Shown in pieces: positions 36,794 to 44,910 of a stretch of 64,000 nt of DNA (position 1 is its first letter; the number at the start of each line of letters is the position of its first letter). This DNA comes from Alphaproteobacteria bacterium. GTDB taxonomy: Bacteria > Pseudomonadota > Alphaproteobacteria > UBA6615. A program made the position numbers and the translations under genes. Under the pieces are notes generated by a model. That model was not told the DNA's origin. It did not search any database and was given only the letters and a program-made list of their open reading frames with translations. The stretch spans positions 278,264 to 342,263 of the forward strand of contig JAJFIX010000031.1 in NCBI GenBank assembly GCA_021774575.1. Direction: 5' to 3'.

Positions 36794-36839
36794 GCACCCC
36801 ACAATATGGGCGGTAATACTTACCAATATCGTGGGGTGC
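36794..36839 (-). terminator. Large hairpin between flp and cpaA (mRNA processing, stabilising or attenuating element)
   Basis: Outer arms of nine perfect base pairs (36794-36802 with 36831-36839) enclose an inner GGTAA/TTACC stem and a paired ATAT. It starts 26 bases after the flp stop on the minus strand. There is no T-run after it, so it is a poor terminator; a 3'-end stabiliser for the pilin transcript or partial attenuator is more likely. Confidence 0.6.
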
Positions 36840-36865
36840 ATAACGCGAAGTTCTAATCCGATATA

Positions 36866-37084
36866 TTACGGAACAGTCGGAGCTGCCGAACCACCGGTCG
36901 CTGCTGCAGTTGTAACAGCGCCGTCGAGCGAAGCTGACGCAGCGCCGAAGATACCACGCAGCGAACCGCCAAGTGCGGTCAATGCGGCGATCGCGGCAAC
37001 GGAAACCAGGGCGGCGATCAGGCCATACTCGATGGCAGTGGCGCCGGACTCGTCTGCAAACAGTTCTTTAAAAAGGTTAGTCAT
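36866..37084 (-). CDS. flp: Flp/Fap-type pilin
   Basis: Major pilin of the Tad pilus, 72 residues before processing. The short leader ends in Gly (DESG) and the mature part starts ATAIEYGLIAALVSVAA, with the conserved Glu5-Tyr6 pair. CpaA would cut between Gly15 and Ala16. The hydrophobic helix is followed by a Gly/Ala/Thr-rich tail ending PTVP. ATG at 37084 has AAGGAGA 7 bases upstream; the frame is open to 37147 but without a ribosome site. It is the first gene of the Tad operon. Confidence 0.95.
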   Translation of the reverse strand: MTNLFKELFADESGATAIEYGLIAALVSVAAIAALTALGGSLRGIFGAASASLDGAVTTAAATGGSAAPTVP

Positions 37085-37203
37085 ATCTAATTTCTCCTTG
37101 AGGCTAAACCCACGTTGACGTCCAATACAATTGACAAGAACCATCATGCTGGTAAGCCTCTAAGAAATAGTTAACGTAACTGCACCCCTCGTAAGAAAAT
37201 TAA

Positions 37204-37437
37204 TCAATAGGACAAAAACCCTAATTGTTCTGCCAGTTTCAGCTGAATTCCACGTGATAAAAAAACTTTTTCGGCATTATCGAATCCCCACTCAGCACCC
37301 AGTGCAAGAGGGCCTGCGGGCACCGTAACCAGCCGAATCAATCCGCCACCATCAAACGAGAATCTCTTGAATCTGGCGCCGGGTTCGGCGATCCTCTTTA
37401 TGACGGCGGCGTTCTGGAATGCCCCCGACGAACGCAT
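37204..37437 (-). CDS. Possible small hypothetical protein
   Basis: Unrecognised 77-residue frame between divergent genes. The predicted product is basic at the N-terminus and ends with WGFDNAEKVFLSRGIQ and a leucine-rich tail, with no membrane segment. Codon choice is compatible with coding, but no ribosome site is evident and the start overlaps the tandem repeat at 37434-37465. It could equally be a gene remnant or chance. Confidence 0.25.
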   Translation of the reverse strand: MRSSGAFQNAAVIKRIAEPGARFKRFSFDGGGLIRLVTVPAGPLALGAEWGFDNAEKVFLSRGIQLKLAEQLGFLSY

Positions 37438-37465
37438 ATAGAAGCAAAAGCATATAGAAGCAAAA
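37434..37465. repeat. Perfect 16-bp tandem duplication
   Basis: The unit GCATATAGAAGCAAAA occurs twice head to tail (37434-37449 and 37450-37465), 24 bases before the start of the SIMPL-domain gene. It looks like a recent slippage or duplication event in the leader. Confidence 0.95.
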
Positions 37466-37488
37466 ATTGAACAGGAAGGATTTGGCCA

Positions 37489-38253
37489 ATGCGCAAAATC
37501 GCCACGACCCTGGTCATCGGCCTCGCGAGCCTAATTGTACTCTTTCAACTCATTGACGAGAGCGCGACCCCGCTCAATGCCCAATCGGCGCAAGGCGATG
37601 ACAACCGCCCCTTCCCCACCCTATCGATTACCGGAACCGGCGAAATCGCCGCCGCTCCCGATATAGGGCTAATACAAATCGGTGTGCTAACCGAGGCCGA
37701 CGACGCCGGCAGCGCGTTGGCAGCCAATACGGCAAAAATGTCTGGGCTGTTTGCCGCCCTAACAGCGCGAAATGTCGCCCAGCGCGATATTCAAACCAGC
37801 AATCTATCGATCTCTCCGATATTTTCTCGCCCCGATCGTCCTCGCGAACAGGGCTTGCGCGAAGATCCACGTATCATTGGGTACCGGGTGCAAAACAACG
37901 TCAACATAAGGGTGCGCGACCTCGACGCATTTGGCGCCATCCTCGACGAACTCGTCCAGTCCGGAGCCAACACCATCCAAAACATACGTTTTTCCGTCGA
38001 AGACCCCCAGGCCCTCTTAGACCAGGCTCGCGCCGCTGCAATGAAGGACGCCGCCCGCAAGGCCGCAATCCTGGCCGACGCCGGTGGATTTGGTGTCGGT
38101 CCCATTGTCACCGTTACCGAAAACAGCGGCAGACAGGTACAACAACTTCTGAACAGATTTTCCGGTGCAACAGAATCTGCCGTTCCCGTCGCTTCTGGCG
38201 AACTAACATTTACCGTCAATGTTTCAGTGGCCTACGAGATCCTAAATAACTAG
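37489..38253 (+). CDS. SIMPL domain-containing periplasmic protein
   Basis: Exported protein of 254 residues of the SIMPL/DUF541 family, whose members oligomerise and have been linked to oxidative-stress tolerance; the biochemical role is not settled. A signal peptide covers about residues 1-31 (cleavage near LNAQSA). The domain starts FPTLSITGTGEIAAAPDIG and includes the typical QNNVNIRVRDLDAFGAILD and AAMKDAARKAAILADAGG. The start has AGGAAGGA 8 bases upstream. It is followed 20 bases later by cardiolipin synthase and may share its transcript. Confidence 0.9.
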   Translation: MRKIATTLVIGLASLIVLFQLIDESATPLNAQSAQGDDNRPFPTLSITGTGEIAAAPDIGLIQIGVLTEADDAGSALAANTAKMSGLFAALTARNVAQRDIQTSNLSISPIFSRPDRPREQGLREDPRIIGYRVQNNVNIRVRDLDAFGAILDELVQSGANTIQNIRFSVEDPQALLDQARAAAMKDAARKAAILADAGGFGVGPIVTVTENSGRQVQQLLNRFSGATESAVPVASGELTFTVNVSVAYEILNN

Positions 38254-38273
38254 CCCAACGACACAACAATAAT

Positions 38274-39695
38274 ATGTTCGATATTTCCCAGATTGCACTG
38301 GCAGGTCTGGTCTTGTCGATCATTGCGTCGGCCCATATCGTCTTACACAAGCGCGACTCGCGGGCGGCAATCGGCTGGGTTGGCATCGTATGGCTGGTTC
38401 CTTTCGTCGGGGCGGGTCTTTATTACCTATTGGGAATCAACCGCATTCGGCGCCGTGCCACACGTTTGCGGCCAGCCTCCACCCCGACATATTCCCTGCC
38501 AATGCCCGTCGAAAGCATCTCTTCCGACCGGCCAAAAACGGCAGAGAATTTGCAGCGGCTCGTCCAATTAGGTGATGCGCTTACTGGCACAAGGTTGACC
38601 AGCAGAAATTGCGTGACCACGCTGGTCGGCGGTGAAGCGGCCTTTGCCGACATGATCGATGCTATTGATCGGGCGCGGCAATTTGTCGTCATTGCAACTT
38701 ATATATTTGACCACGACCCGGCGGGCCTTTCTTTTGTCGACGCCCTCGAACGTGCGCAAAATCGCGGCGTGGAGGTCCGGGTCTTGATCGACGGGCTCGG
38801 CAGCTATTATTCCCGACCGCCGATCACCAGAATATTGCGGGCCCGCAATATTCCTTGTGCAAAATTTATGCACTCCATACTTCCCTGGCGCATGGCCTAT
38901 TTGAATTTACGATCCCATCGGAAATTGCTGATCGCCGATGGTCGGGTCGCCTTTACCGGCGGTATGAATTTGCGCGCCGGGCATCTTTTACATTCGGCGC
39001 ACCGGCGCCCCATTCGTGACGTCCAATTCCGCCTTGAAGGCCCGGTGGTCGGCCAATTAACGGAAATATTCGCGCAAGATTGGCGCTTTACCACCGGCGA
39101 GAAATTAAACGACCCCTTTTGGTTTCCGGTCACCAACGGCACAGGTGCAGCTCAGGCGCGGGCTGTCGTCAGCGGTCCCGATGAAGAAATTGAACGCATG
39201 ACCCAGCTCATCATGGGTGCGCTATCCCAAGCAACACACACGGTGCGCATTGCCACCCCTTACTTCCTGCCCGACCGGCCATTGGTCTCGGCTCTTATCC
39301 TCGCGGCGCTGCGAGGCGTCCGGGTTGAGTTAATCATCCCCCAGCGCAACAATTTGCCTGTCGTCCACTGGGCGACAATGGCCCAGATCGATCACATCAT
39401 CGGCCAAGGCGTGCGCGTCTGGCTTTCTCCCCCGCCCTTCGACCATTCAAAACTGCTGGTTGTCGACGACAGTTGGTGCCTGATCGGCTCGGCGAACTGG
39501 GATACACGCTCACTTCGTTTGAACTTCGAATTGAACGTCGAAATTTACGACACCCCCTTGGCCAGCGAAATTACCGACCTGATCGTTGACCAAATGAATG
39601 CGGGAGAGGAGCTGACACGCGAAAAACTTGCCGCGCGTTCCATTCCGGCAAAATTGCGCGACGGTACCGCCAGCCTCTTCTCGCCTTATCTTTAA
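38274..39695 (+). CDS. cls: Cardiolipin synthase (phospholipase D superfamily)
   Basis: Inner-membrane enzyme that joins two phosphatidylglycerol molecules into cardiolipin, 473 residues. Two N-terminal membrane segments (about 5-22 and 35-55, the second ending FVGAGLYYLLGINRIRRRA) precede the catalytic part. Both HKD motifs are intact: HRKLLIADGRVAFTGGMN (His about 215) and HSKLLVVDDSWCLIGSANWD (His about 391). The C-terminus ends SLFSPYL, common in Cls. It lies immediately after the SIMPL gene. Confidence 0.95.
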   Translation: MFDISQIALAGLVLSIIASAHIVLHKRDSRAAIGWVGIVWLVPFVGAGLYYLLGINRIRRRATRLRPASTPTYSLPMPVESISSDRPKTAENLQRLVQLGDALTGTRLTSRNCVTTLVGGEAAFADMIDAIDRARQFVVIATYIFDHDPAGLSFVDALERAQNRGVEVRVLIDGLGSYYSRPPITRILRARNIPCAKFMHSILPWRMAYLNLRSHRKLLIADGRVAFTGGMNLRAGHLLHSAHRRPIRDVQFRLEGPVVGQLTEIFAQDWRFTTGEKLNDPFWFPVTNGTGAAQARAVVSGPDEEIERMTQLIMGALSQATHTVRIATPYFLPDRPLVSALILAALRGVRVELIIPQRNNLPVVHWATMAQIDHIIGQGVRVWLSPPPFDHSKLLVVDDSWCLIGSANWDTRSLRLNFELNVEIYDTPLASEITDLIVDQMNAGEELTREKLAARSIPAKLRDGTASLFSPYL

Positions 39696-39746
39696 GGTCT
39701 GCTACAGTCTAGCCAACTTATCATTTCAAGCTGGAGAGCCTAACCC

Positions 39747-40958
39747 ATGACAGATACAGGCGGCGATACAGGCGGCGATACAGGCGGCGATATCGTCATC
39801 GTCGATTTTGCCCGTACTCCGATTGGCAGTTTCCAGGGCGCCTTCAATGAGCTCACCGCCCCCGAACTCGGTGCAGCAGCAATTGCGGGTGCAGTGACCA
39901 GAAGCCAATTGGACCCCACCGATATCGATCATGTCGTTATGGGCTGCGTGTTGCCCGCCGGTCTTGGACAGGCCCCGGCCCGCCAGGCCGCCCATGGGGC
40001 CGGCATCGGCTGGCAAACGCCTTGCGTCACCGTCAACAAGATGTGCGGATCTGGAATGCAGGCGATCATGCAAGGGGCCGATGCCATTCGTGCCGGTCAG
40101 GTCAAAATAATGGTCGCCGGGGGGTTTGAGAGCATGACCAATGCGCCCTACCTATTGCCCAAGGCGCGGGATGGTTATCGTCTGGGCCACGGCAGCGTCA
40201 CCGATCATATGTTCCTAGACGGCCTCGAAGATGCGTACGACCCGGGACGCTTAATGGGGACATATGCCGAAGACACGGCCCAGCATTTTCAATTCACCCG
40301 CCAGGCCCAAGATGAATTTGCCATCACCTCCCTCGCCCGCGCCACCAAGGCCACCGAGGCGGGTCAATTTGCCAGCCAAATAATTCCGGTCGAGACACGG
40401 AGCAAACGAGGCGGTGAAACCATCAATTTCGACGAGCAACCGATGAAGGCAAAACCCGAAAAAATACCCCATCTTAAACCTGCGTTTCGGCAACAGGGCA
40501 GTGTGACTGCCGCTAACTCAAGCTCAATTTCCGATGGCGCTGCCGCCCTTATATTGACCGAGCGCTGTCGAGCCGAGACAAACAACGTTGCCATTCGAGC
40601 AACGATTGTCGGTCAAGTCGTGCACGCCCAGGAGCCAGCCTGGTTTACCACGGCACCCATTAAGGCCATTCAAAATTTAGTCGACACGATTGGCTGGACA
40701 ATGGCCAGTGTCGATTTATTTGAAGTCAACGAAGCCTTCGCGGTCGTGCCAATGGCGGCAATGCGCGCTCTTGATATTCCGCATGATAAAATGAATATTC
40801 ATGGTGGGGCCTGTGCCCTGGGTCATCCTATCGGCGCATCGGGCGCCAGGATCGTTACGACTCTCATAGCCGCACTGGAAGAATACGATTTGCGGCGCGG
40901 CGTGGCCGCGATATGTATTGGTGGCGGCGAGGCAACGGCGATTGCCGTCGAGCGTTAA
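39747..40958 (+). CDS. Acetyl-CoA acetyltransferase (thiolase)
   Basis: Type II thiolase of 403 residues that condenses or cleaves acyl-CoA. The nucleophilic Cys100 is in NKMCGSGMQA; the activating His is in GGACALGHPIGASGAR and the second catalytic Cys is in AICIGGGEATA, where most homologues read GGGMG. The N-terminus carries an unusual TGGD tandem repeat (residues 4-15) coded by three identical 12-base units before the normal start of the fold (IVIVDFARTPIG). It could act in butyryl/PHB metabolism, leucine breakdown or the mevalonate route; no partner gene is nearby to decide. Confidence 0.94.
   Translation: MTDTGGDTGGDTGGDIVIVDFARTPIGSFQGAFNELTAPELGAAAIAGAVTRSQLDPTDIDHVVMGCVLPAGLGQAPARQAAHGAGIGWQTPCVTVNKMCGSGMQAIMQGADAIRAGQVKIMVAGGFESMTNAPYLLPKARDGYRLGHGSVTDHMFLDGLEDAYDPGRLMGTYAEDTAQHFQFTRQAQDEFAITSLARATKATEAGQFASQIIPVETRSKRGGETINFDEQPMKAKPEKIPHLKPAFRQQGSVTAANSSSISDGAAALILTERCRAETNNVAIRATIVGQVVHAQEPAWFTTAPIKAIQNLVDTIGWTMASVDLFEVNEAFAVVPMAAMRALDIPHDKMNIHGGACALGHPIGASGARIVTTLIAALEEYDLRRGVAAICIGGGEATAIAVER
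39756..39791 (+). repeat. Three in-frame 12-bp repeats in the thiolase gene
   Basis: Three identical copies of ACAGGCGGCGAT (39756-39767, 39768-39779, 39780-39791) encode TGGD repeated three times at the N-terminus of the thiolase. The repeats are identical at the base level, which suggests recent slippage expansion. Confidence 0.95.
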
Positions 40959-40974
40959 GTGGCCCCAACTCGTT

Positions 40975-41646
40975 ATGGATCAAGACTCGGATGAGGACAG
41001 AGACCTAATGGCCCACGGCCCCGACGGCCAATCACGGCCCATTGCATACGATCAGAGGCTTGGCACACTCATCGCGCGGGCGCTCGCGCCTACCCCCATT
41101 ACGGCCAATATGGTGACCCTGGTATCGTTCGTCACTGCCATAATGGGGGCGATCGGCTTTGCCCTTGGCCCTGGCCTTTGGTCCGGCATCGGCGCCGGGC
41201 TTTTTATATTCGCCCGCTTCATCGACCATGTAGACGGTGAATTGGCGCGAGCCCAAGGGACAACATCTCGTCTTGGATATTATCTCGATTACTGGTGCGG
41301 GGGCATCAGTTACGCCAGTCTTTTTGCTGGAATGGGCATCGGGTTTTATAGCGAGCTTGGGTCCCTGGCCTATATCCTAGGCTTTGGTGCGGCGAGCTTT
41401 GCCATGATTTCGCTGTTTCTCAATATGAGCCTAGATCGCCTGCATGGACTGAAAGCAGAAGAAGAAGCAGTTGGATACCCCCAATTTGCCGGATTCGAAT
41501 TGGAGGATGGCATTTACCTGATCGGGCCAATTACTTGGTTAGGCTGGATGATGCCCTTTTTCATCGCCTGCACCCTCGGCGCGCTCATTTACGGTTTCTG
41601 GACCTTCAATCAAGTTCGGCGGTTGCGGTTGCGCGCAGGCGACTAG
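40975..41646 (+). CDS. CDP-alcohol phosphatidyltransferase family protein with altered catalytic motif
   Basis: Integral membrane protein of 223 residues with about six hydrophobic segments, related to enzymes that move a phospho-alcohol from a CDP-linked donor (phospholipid synthesis). The family motif is DxxDGxxAR(8)GxxxDxxxD. Here it reads DHVDGELAR, then GYYLDYWCG, so the first three aspartates are kept but the last one, thought to be the catalytic base, is Gly109 (codon 41299-41301). The start at 40975 follows the thiolase stop by 16 bases. Either this is a divergent subfamily using another base, or it is not an enzyme of this type. Confidence 0.82.
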   Translation: MDQDSDEDRDLMAHGPDGQSRPIAYDQRLGTLIARALAPTPITANMVTLVSFVTAIMGAIGFALGPGLWSGIGAGLFIFARFIDHVDGELARAQGTTSRLGYYLDYWCGGISYASLFAGMGIGFYSELGSLAYILGFGAASFAMISLFLNMSLDRLHGLKAEEEAVGYPQFAGFELEDGIYLIGPITWLGWMMPFFIACTLGALIYGFWTFNQVRRLRLRAGD

Positions 41647-41942
41647 CGCTCGCTGGCCCTAGTCGTGATCGTCAAGTTTCGCGCCTTAACCATCGGTTTT
41701 GTATCTTCCTGATAGGCGGCCATATGAGCCGTTTGCCGGTGATGCTCGAGCGCCGCCATATCGTCATAAACCTCATATAGGATAACTGAATTCTCTTTCT
41801 CGTTATTGACCAGAATGTCAAATTGGCGGCAATGGACCTCTTGTTCCAACACAATGGCACGGTGCCGCAGGCCTCTATCCAAATATGCGTCCAACTGGCC
41901 GGGGAATAGCGCTAATTCAGCAATTAAGACCGTTGCGGACAT
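41643..41942 (-). CDS. ABM-fold (antibiotic biosynthesis monooxygenase-like) protein
   Basis: Dimeric alpha-beta barrel protein of 99 residues. The pattern FPGQLDAYLDRGLRHRAIVLEQE, in two parts, followed by CRQFDILVN and VILYEVYDDMAALEHHRQTAHM, matches the ABM domain found in quinol monooxygenases and in LsrG/YgiN-like proteins. ATG at 41942 has GGGAGG 4-5 bases upstream, which sets the start. Its stop overlaps the stop of the convergent CDP-alcohol transferase gene by three bases. The substrate is unknown. Confidence 0.82.
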   Translation of the reverse strand: MSATVLIAELALFPGQLDAYLDRGLRHRAIVLEQEVHCRQFDILVNNEKENSVILYEVYDDMAALEHHRQTAHMAAYQEDTKPMVKARNLTITTRASER

Positions 41943-42046
41943 GAAACCTCCCTTTTTATGATCCAACCCATTTGTTATAATCTATCACGCACCCCAGGAA
42001 CGGCCTAAACTAAGAATACCGTCGGCGAAAATTCGAGATTATTCCC

Positions 42047-42967
42047 GTGCTCCAAACTTTTTTATTAAGATGGGCGGCGCTGCCCAACCATCTGCGAGGC
42101 ATAGTGCTCGTCCTCGCAGCAAGTGTGTGTTTTGCCACCATGCATGCGATGATCCGACAAGTGGCTGATCAATTGCATCCATTTGAAATTACCTTTTTCC
42201 GCAACGTGCTGGGGCTGATAATTTTCCTGCCGGCGCTCTATCTGCACGGGTTGGCGCCGCTAAAGACCAAAGCATGGCGCCTGTTGTCGGTGCGTGCCGT
42301 GCTCAATGCATCGGCAATGTTGAGTTTTTTCTACGCATTGACCATTTCTCCCCTCGCTCAAGTTACCGCTGTCTGGTTTTCCGCGCCGATATTTGCCGCA
42401 ATTTTATCGATGATCTTTCTCGGCGAGGCGTTTCATTTGCGCCGTTGGATGGCGCTCGCAGCCGGTTTTTTCGGCATATTCTTGATCATCAGACCTGGTT
42501 TTGCCGAAGTTGAATTCGGTATCATGCTGGCTTTTGCCTCGGCGATGCTATTTGGCTGCACCATGACCGTGGTCCGGGCGCTGGGACGTACAGAGTCGAG
42601 CCTGACTATTACCGCCTACATGAATATCATGCTCGCCATATTGACCCTCGGCCCGGCGCTTTATGTTTGGCAATGGCCCAATACAGCGCTCTGGCCTCAC
42701 TTAGTCGCCATTGGCATAACCGGAACCTGCGCCCAATACGCGATGGCTCAGGCGCTAAAAGAAACCGAGACGAACATCATCGCGCCGGTCACATTCTTTC
42801 AGCTCATTTGGGCGGCAGCGTTCGGCTATATATTTTTCGGCCAGGTGCCCGGTCGTTTTATCTGGATCGGCGCCATAGTCATCGTCGCCGCAACGAGCTA
42901 TATGGCGTATAGAGAGACCAAACTTGGTCGAGCCGACAAGACCAAAGAAACCGTTGGCGCCGGGTAA
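42047..42967 (+). CDS. EamA/DMT family transporter
   Basis: Drug/metabolite transporter superfamily protein of 306 residues with ten predicted membrane segments in two EamA repeats (about 20-150 and 165-295). The first repeat has FATMHAMIRQVADQLHPFEITFFRN and the second ends TFFQLIWAAAFGYIFFGQ, in parts. The start is a GTG at 42047 without a strong ribosome site, so the exact N-terminus is uncertain. The transported solute (amino acid, nucleoside, or S-adenosylmethionine in some homologues) is not inferable. Confidence 0.9.
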   Translation: MLQTFLLRWAALPNHLRGIVLVLAASVCFATMHAMIRQVADQLHPFEITFFRNVLGLIIFLPALYLHGLAPLKTKAWRLLSVRAVLNASAMLSFFYALTISPLAQVTAVWFSAPIFAAILSMIFLGEAFHLRRWMALAAGFFGIFLIIRPGFAEVEFGIMLAFASAMLFGCTMTVVRALGRTESSLTITAYMNIMLAILTLGPALYVWQWPNTALWPHLVAIGITGTCAQYAMAQALKETETNIIAPVTFFQLIWAAAFGYIFFGQVPGRFIWIGAIVIVAATSYMAYRETKLGRADKTKETVGAG

Positions 42968-43052
42968 ATGAGCCCCGGGTGAATGAACCCTGGGTAAATA
43001 AACCATTGAATTCTAGTCCAAGGCCATTAACCGCCGCCGGAGTTTTCTTCAC

Positions 43053-43820
43053 ATGAGTATGCCCAATCAACCGTCCAGCCATAATCCAGGCCAATTACAA
43101 GTCGGTCCAACCCTGCAACGCGGCATTCAGGTCATCAGTGAAAACCCCAAATTATTCGTCGCCTTGGCCACTATTATCTATATGCCGCTATTCATTTGGT
43201 CGCTTTTCGCCGACAGCCCACAGGTTGAAACGGAAATTCAAACGGCGAAAATAGCGCGCGACATGTTGGCACTTCTATTACTGCAATTAGTGATGAATGC
43301 GGCGGCGGTTGACGCCACTCTTCGCCATTTGGATGGTGAGAATAGCTCCGTTACGGCATGTCTAAGTTTGGCTTTTCAGCGGCTATATCATATTCTTGCA
43401 GTCACGATTTTACAAACCCTCTATATCGGCCTGCCGGTTGGGCTTTCGGTTATACTTGCGGTAACAGTACCGTTTTTTGGTCCCATCACAGTTGTCGCCG
43501 CAGCAGCTATCGCCATCTTTATGATGGTTATTTGGTGGCTGGCTATTCCGTGCAATATCGCCGAATGGCTAGGCGCAAACGCAAGTTTAGAACGAAGCGC
43601 CCAACTCACCGCCGGCAGCCGTCCGCAGATATTCGCACTTGTTGTGATATTTGCCGTTGGCGGATTGCTCGCCCAGTTCATTGCGCTGCAGGTTGGCGCA
43701 ACCATCCCATTTCTTTTCGGTCCCGTATCGACGATTGCAACGGCCCTCGTTTCCACTGTGAGCGCCGTTGTTGCCAGCACGGTTTATTATGACCTCCGCC
43801 AGATTAACCAGACCAGTTAA
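43053..43820 (+). CDS. Uncharacterised integral membrane protein
   Basis: I do not recognise a named family with confidence. The 255-residue product begins with a 25-residue hydrophilic segment and has about five hydrophobic segments (about 33-55, 70-90, 110-135, 135-165, 195-250). An amphipathic QLQVGPTLQRGIQVISENPKLF near the N-terminus resembles proteins with a glycerophosphodiesterase-like membrane domain. A GGAG ribosome site precedes the ATG. The next gene starts 7 bases later, so the two are probably co-transcribed. Confidence 0.75.
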   Translation: MSMPNQPSSHNPGQLQVGPTLQRGIQVISENPKLFVALATIIYMPLFIWSLFADSPQVETEIQTAKIARDMLALLLLQLVMNAAAVDATLRHLDGENSSVTACLSLAFQRLYHILAVTILQTLYIGLPVGLSVILAVTVPFFGPITVVAAAAIAIFMMVIWWLAIPCNIAEWLGANASLERSAQLTAGSRPQIFALVVIFAVGGLLAQFIALQVGATIPFLFGPVSTIATALVSTVSAVVASTVYYDLRQINQTS

Positions 43821-43827
43821 GTCAAGA

Positions 43828-44286
43828 ATGAGTTTAATACCGGTCGGCCAAACAGCGTTTTCCACGTTGCCCGATTGTGGCGGTGCCTACGGTCTACTCA
43901 TCAATTTGGAACGGGGTTTGCTCGACGCTGGACCGGCCGGCGCCCCCGGGACGCTGATGCCCGGCCGCTATCTCTACGCTGGCAGCGCAAATGGTCCCGG
44001 CGGTATTCGCGCCCGGGTCACGCGCCACGCAAGATCGAAAAAACAACTCCACTGGCATATTGATAAATTGACCACCGCAGGTACAATTTTTGCGGTTCAC
44101 ACTTGGCAGCAGCAACGCGAATGCGAAATTGTCGATGCTTGCCTTGCAACCGGCCAAGCCGCAATCGCCATGCCGGGTTTTGGTAGCAGCGATTGTCGGA
44201 ACTGTGCGGCCCACCTGGTCAGGCTAACCCCGTGTTTCGACCCACGCCTTTTGGCGGCGAGGCTTGGTGCGGCGCAAAGTATTTAA
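43828..44286 (+). CDS. GIY-YIG nuclease family protein (DUF123 type)
   Basis: Protein of 152 residues with the compact GIY-YIG-like nuclease fold of the DUF123 family. The first motif reads GAYGLLI, the second RYLYAGSANGPGGIRARVTRH, and HWHIDKLT follows; the region SSDCRNCAAHL near the C-terminus may bind metal. DUF123 proteins are found alone or fused to endonuclease III. The upstream frame extends to 43768 but overlaps the previous gene; ATG at 43828 is the natural start. Likely a DNA-repair or restriction-type role, unproven. Confidence 0.85.
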   Translation: MSLIPVGQTAFSTLPDCGGAYGLLINLERGLLDAGPAGAPGTLMPGRYLYAGSANGPGGIRARVTRHARSKKQLHWHIDKLTTAGTIFAVHTWQQQRECEIVDACLATGQAAIAMPGFGSSDCRNCAAHLVRLTPCFDPRLLAARLGAAQSI

Positions 44287-44307
44287 AATTACCGAGAGGT
44301 GGTTGGA

Positions 44308-44910
44308 CTAATGATCATGTTGTTGGTCATCTTGATGTTCACCACTGGTTTCGTCATTTTGAACAACGCCATTATGTTCGGCATGGACCGCCGCCTCGCC
44401 CATGCTCGCCGCATGTTGACGGGCACGAATTGTCTCGGGCCAGCTATTTTTGATAAAGGCGATGGCTGCCCAAATTTCGTCATCACTCAGGTCATTTTCA
44501 AATCCAGGCATGCCGCCGTCATAATTCTCGATACCCGCCACCATGCCGGGTCCGTGTTTGACAACGTCAAAGATCTGTTGGTCGCCATGATGCCAGGTAT
44601 GACCGGTTTCGTTATGCGGCGGCGCCGGTCGTGGTCCGGCAGCAGGTGGCCGATCCCAGCCTGGCTGCCCAGCCAAATCTGCACCATGGCAAACAGCACA
44701 TTGAGTTCTATAAATCTCGGCACCGATCGTCACTTGATCCAAATTTGCCGGATCCGCCTTCATTGTCATTTCGGCCGGCTGCTCATCAATCGAGCGAAAC
44801 CCAATCCAAAAAATTACCCCGACAACCGCAACAACGGCCATCAATCCGCCAGCAATCCAGACAGTCGGCAGGCCGCCTCCTTGCGAATCTCCATTTTCTG
44901 AATTTGTCAT
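44308..44910 (-). CDS. Membrane-anchored cytochrome c with histidine-rich tail
   Basis: Single-haem class I cytochrome c of 200 residues. An uncleaved N-terminal helix (VWIAGGLMAVVAVVGVIFW) anchors it to the inner membrane with the haem domain in the periplasm. The haem site is CAVCH (about residues 71-75), and the axial Met is probably in YDGGMPGFE. The C-terminal tail beyond the helix IWAAIAFIKNSWP is rich in His, Asp and Gln and ends QQHDH, which could bind copper or zinc. There is a short GPRPAPPHNETGHTWHHGD loop typical of such alphaproteobacterial cytochromes. It is a lone gene. Confidence 0.9.
   Translation of the reverse strand: MTNSENGDSQGGGLPTVWIAGGLMAVVAVVGVIFWIGFRSIDEQPAEMTMKADPANLDQVTIGAEIYRTQCAVCHGADLAGQPGWDRPPAAGPRPAPPHNETGHTWHHGDQQIFDVVKHGPGMVAGIENYDGGMPGFENDLSDDEIWAAIAFIKNSWPETIRARQHAASMGEAAVHAEHNGVVQNDETSGEHQDDQQHDH

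Larger units (their letters stand above)
37085..37488. other. Intergenic region upstream of flp and of the SIMPL-domain gene
   Basis: Divergent promoter region. It contains one possible small reading frame (37204-37437, minus strand), a perfect 16-bp tandem duplication (37434-37465) and a good AGGAAGGA ribosome site for the gene at 37489. I could not assign promoter boxes. Confidence 0.45.

Noticed and set aside
39756-39791. CRISPR-like array
   Set aside because: Only three contiguous 12-bp units without spacers, inside a coding sequence.
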